Shown here piece by piece: positions 17,652 through 20,098 of a DNA stretch of 20,098 nucleotides. The notes beneath the pieces are model-generated. The model ran no database searches. It was not told where the DNA came from and was given only the letters and a program-made list of their open reading frames with translations. The first letter of the stretch is position 1, and each line of letters opens with the position of its first letter. The stretch is taken from assembly GCA_020650975.1 (NCBI GenBank), contig JAIPMN010031673.1:1-20098 (forward strand), given 5' to 3'. The DNA is from Apostichopus californicus. Lineage: Eukaryota; Echinodermata; Holothuroidea; Aspidochirotida; Stichopodidae. A program made the translations under genes and the position numbers.

Positions 17652-17798
17652 CATGGGTTCATCATAATTCAAACTATTTCTCATCCCTGTTTGGAAGTGA
17701 ATATGGTTGTCATTTTGTTAACATTCAAGGAATCCTGCTATCACAAGAAGCTATCAAAAAATTCAAAAAGGCTTCAGCAGAAGAGGTGAAAAGTCTGA
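17652..17798 (+). CDS. Tyrosine-recombinase-like gene, exon 1 visible (5' edge uncertain)
   Basis: The 3' edge is set by the donor GTAAGT at 17799. The frame read backwards from it gives SQEAIKKFKKASAEEVKSL plus one base, which joins the two leading bases of the next exon to make Ser, in phase. The 5' edge is not certain: AG acceptors with upstream pyrimidines end at 17651, 17697 and 17729, all leaving the frame open. The helical, charged peptide would belong to the region before the catalytic domain. Earlier exons are not visible and may lie beyond the retroelement cluster to the left. Confidence 0.5.
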
Positions 17799-18760
17799 GT
17801 AAGTTCATTTTTGTAAACTTTAATAAAAATATCCAGGTGAGATATAATATATATAGTGAAAAGTGTGTTATTTTGACATTGATGATAAATTGTTTATACT
17901 GTGCAGGGTAAGCCGATAGTGAGACTGGCCCAACTATTAGTCTACGTACTGGCTGCCTTATAATGTTCCAACATGTTGCTGCATGTTATTTACAGACAGA
18001 GCCTTTTGCCTAAATTGCTACAGTTTGTCAAAAACTTCCCCTACATTGGCAATGCCTGGTTTTTGTGTCAGGGAATCACCCATTATCAGTAGGCAAGGGC
18101 ATATGAGCTGCTGCACCATACATAACCAGTAACACATGCCGAAACTAGAAGGATCAGCAATCTTGTTAACACTTGTTTAGTCGACAATAAGTATCATGCA
18201 CAATGCCACTTTCACCCCCTCCCCCAGCATGCTAGCTACACTTACCAGCAGGCTGGCCTTTAACCTTTACTTTCATGAAATGTAAAACAGGACAAAAAAG
18301 TATTCATTAATCCACAGGTTATTAAGTAATTTGTAATTTCAAGACCATAGTCGGTTTTCAATTCTCTTGGGTATCCATCAAAAGAATTCACAAACTCTAG
18401 CTTCTCTTCTGCATTCAGTCTTCAGAGCTAGGGTGCAAATCACACTTACAGCTCGATCTGGCAGAGGAGAGCCAGTATACTACAATAACTTGTTTCTGCC
18501 ACATCCTGACCTGCCATGACCTGCTCTGTAAGCTTACTGAAGTTGGGGGACATATTTTCACAATGTTTTTATCAATTTCTTCATAAATCTATTTTGAAAA
18601 GTTCAATTTAAAAACAAATTAGCTCCTGCTGTGTTGTCTCCCAGTGACCTCCAATAAAAATAACTTTAAACAACAAGTGCAACAACATTTTTTTTCATTC
18701 ATATAATTATACTATACCTTTTTTTAATCCTCAAACAAGTATGCATTTACTTTCTTTCAG
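17799..18760 (+). other. Intron between exons 1 and 2
   Basis: Bounded by GTAAGT at 17799 and a pyrimidine-rich tttctttcag ending at 18760, 962 bp, AT-rich. I found no coding homology or repeat family inside it. Confidence 0.6.
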
Positions 18761-18945
18761 GTCTGTTTATGTCACCGAGTTCCCTTGATTGGGCAAATAT
18801 TAGGAGATTAAGAAACATTATCATAGCCAACATCTTACTCCATGGTGGCTGCAGAAGTGGCGTGGTCACCAACATGACTCTAGGCGAGTTTGATAAGGCA
18901 GAAGATCTGTTGATGGGTCAACTTCAATCATTTTGGGTTATAAAG
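18761..18945 (+). CDS. Tyrosine-recombinase-like gene, exon 2 (catalytic Arg I)
   Basis: The exon follows tttctttcag and ends before GTTTGA, donor at 18946. It starts with two bases of a split codon and ends on a complete codon. The peptide LRNIIIANILLHGGCRSGVV then TNMTLGEF matches the first conserved box of animal tyrosine-recombinase-like proteins, where the Arg (AGA at 18853-18855) is the first catalytic Arg and the following VxxMTxxEF replaces the common (G)L..EL...L pattern. The exon has no stop or shift. These proteins could be domesticated recombinases or coded by intron-bearing mobile elements; the sequence does not decide. Confidence 0.78.
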
Positions 18946-19300
18946 GTTTGAATCACTACAATGTTTCATGTTCAAATGTAAAGTTTTACAGTTTCCTTAT
19001 TATTTTATATTTACTTACATGCTACATTTCTGTTGGGATCGCTGCACCTTCTTAAGCCTAATAATTGTTCTTTCCATGTAATTTCAGACCGAAGGCTATA
19101 AGCACAGACCTCATAACATGTCATGTATGTTACTTGTAAACACCTTGCATATACAGTATGTATGAATGTGGGTTGCTCGGGAGCCAGATAGGCTGTAGGA
19201 ATGTTTTCAATGTCCCCATGTAATATGCATCACATTTTGATGATAACCAATAATAACTACAGGTTTTTTAAATTACGGATATTATGCTTCTTTATGATAG
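18946..19300 (+). other. Intron between exons 2 and 3
   Basis: 355 bp, GT at 18946 and acceptor tttatgatag ending at 19300. A cryptic 3' site (atgtaatttcag, ending 19087) is present, but an exon there would shift the phase. No other features. Confidence 0.65.
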
Positions 19301-19567
19301 GTCTCGCAGCATAAAACATCTGCAACTTATGGGCCAGCCCAAGTTGTTCTCCCAAACGAATTGTACGGTTGGTGCAGAGCATATGTCACCACTTTCAGGT
19401 TGCAAACCCCCAATGCTTCCTCGATGGACCACCCCTCAAGCCCCCTGTTTATCGGTGTGAACGGGAAGTCCGTATTACGTGTGGCACAGGATGTTGAAAG
19501 GATAGGAGCATCCTTGGGTGTGCAACATCTCACACCGGTCAACATCAGGAAAACCATTGCAACCTGG
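19301..19567 (+). CDS. Tyrosine-recombinase-like gene, exon 3 (Lys and Arg II boxes)
   Basis: 89 complete codons, phase 0 at both ends, followed by donor GTATGT. It begins VSQHKTSATYGPAQVVL, which carries the beta-hairpin Lys (AAA at 19313-19315) and the GPAxVVL pattern of this family, then ELYGWCRAYV. After a loop it shows SPLFIGVNGKSV and TPVNIRKTIATW, where the Arg at 19547-19549 is the second catalytic Arg. The residue three before it is Val, not the His of the classical HxxR box. Open throughout, with no disruption. Confidence 0.82.
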
Positions 19568-19911
19568 GTATGTACCAATCCTGATTTGTTTTTTTGTGCT
19601 ACTTTTACGTTATGAGATTCATAAGATTTTTTCCCCGCAACATTACAAATTTAATATTCCTTCATTCTAATGATACATTTACACAGATTGCATAACTCTC
19701 GAAAATGCTCGATTGTTTGAGTGGCATGATCACAAGAAAAACTGATGAAATGACTGAAGTGTCAGAAACCAGTTGATCGGAACAGAACATACATATTGAT
19801 ACAGGCATGTTTCCGAGTCCTATCGCACGCAATGTCAGTACTACCATCTCAAAAATGGTGTGACAAAATTGTCAAATTATGCATAAAATGTAATTATTGT
19901 TTCTTTCTCAG
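19568..19911 (+). other. Intron between exons 3 and 4
   Basis: 344 bp from GTATGT to ttctttctcag. No coding or repeat signal seen. Confidence 0.7.
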
Positions 19912-20061
19912 TCTTGTGCATCCCAGTCTGCGTCCAACCGTGCTCTCATCTCCCAGCACATGGCCCACCATGAAAATACGCAGGCAACTTATTACAGAGC
20001 TGCCAACTCAACAGCCGATGCTTGCAGGGCATCACGTATCATAGGAGGTCTGCTTGATGGG
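19912..20061 (+). CDS. Tyrosine-recombinase-like gene, exon 4 (His and Tyr)
   Basis: 50 complete codons, phase 0 at both ends, followed by donor GTATGC at 20062. The key segment is SQHMAHHENTQATYYR, in which the His group (19957-19971) occupies the third catalytic-box position and one of the two Tyr (19990-19995) would be the nucleophile. The following SRIIGGLL helix is like the C-terminal tail of related proteins. With exons 2 and 3 this completes an R, K, R, H, Y set. The coding region continues past the window. Confidence 0.82.
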
Positions 20062-20098
20062 GTATGCTCTTAAAGTTTAACAATATTTAGTGAAATCA
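20062..20098 (+). other. Start of intron after exon 4
   Basis: GTATGC donor followed by AT-rich sequence up to the window edge. The stop codon and remaining exons lie outside. Confidence 0.55.

Noticed and set aside
19088-19124. Small extra exon after atgtaatttcag, ending before GTATGT
   Set aside because: 37 bases would shift the frame, while exons 2 and 3 join in phase without it.

Overview
The window looks like repeat-rich intergenic or intronic DNA from an invertebrate metazoan. The evidence is a spliced gene with GT-AG introns and several metazoan retroelement families side by side: a BEL/Pao element, two Ty3/Gypsy elements and a Tx1-like LINE. I cannot name the species. The mixture fits an aquatic invertebrate (mollusc, lancelet or echinoderm type), but that is inference.

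Layout, left to right. 1-445 holds no recognisable gene. About 446-1540 is a satellite of roughly 140-157 bp units arranged as a three-unit higher-order repeat. 1652-1908 is a short element with perfect 31-bp terminal inverted repeats. From about 2064 comes the decayed 3' half of a plus-strand Ty3/Gypsy pol (RNase H tail, a zinc-finger segment, integrase). It is split at 3087 by a complete BEL/Pao element (3088-10245, two LTRs, GTGCT target duplication) and resumes at 10246-10420, followed by its polypurine tract and a probable 3' LTR. The BEL element has every domain in order (gag with zinc knuckles, protease, RT, RNase H, integrase) but carries five frameshifts and one in-frame stop.

About 10931-11170 is a CpG-rich minisatellite of 12-bp units. 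11886-14454 is the 3' half of a second Ty3/Gypsy element on the minus strand: RNase H tail, integrase, then an extra ORF with two C2H2 zinc fingers directly behind a strong splice-acceptor-like sequence, then a polypurine tract and LTR-like DNA. 14455-17565 holds two Tx1-like LINE pieces on the minus strand, head to tail. One is an internally deleted copy in which ORF1 runs in frame into the last codons of ORF2. The other is 5'-truncated with a broken reverse transcriptase.

From about 17652 to the right edge a plus-strand spliced gene encodes a tyrosine-recombinase-like domain. Four exons are visible, intron phases agree at each junction, and the Arg, Lys, Arg, His and Tyr signature positions are distributed over exons 2-4. 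It is the only stretch that still looks protein-coding under constraint, and the gene continues past the window. The most unusual items are the zinc-finger ORF with its splice acceptor, the spliced recombinase gene, the ORF1-ORF2-tail LINE, and a PHD-like zinc motif in the Gypsy remnant.
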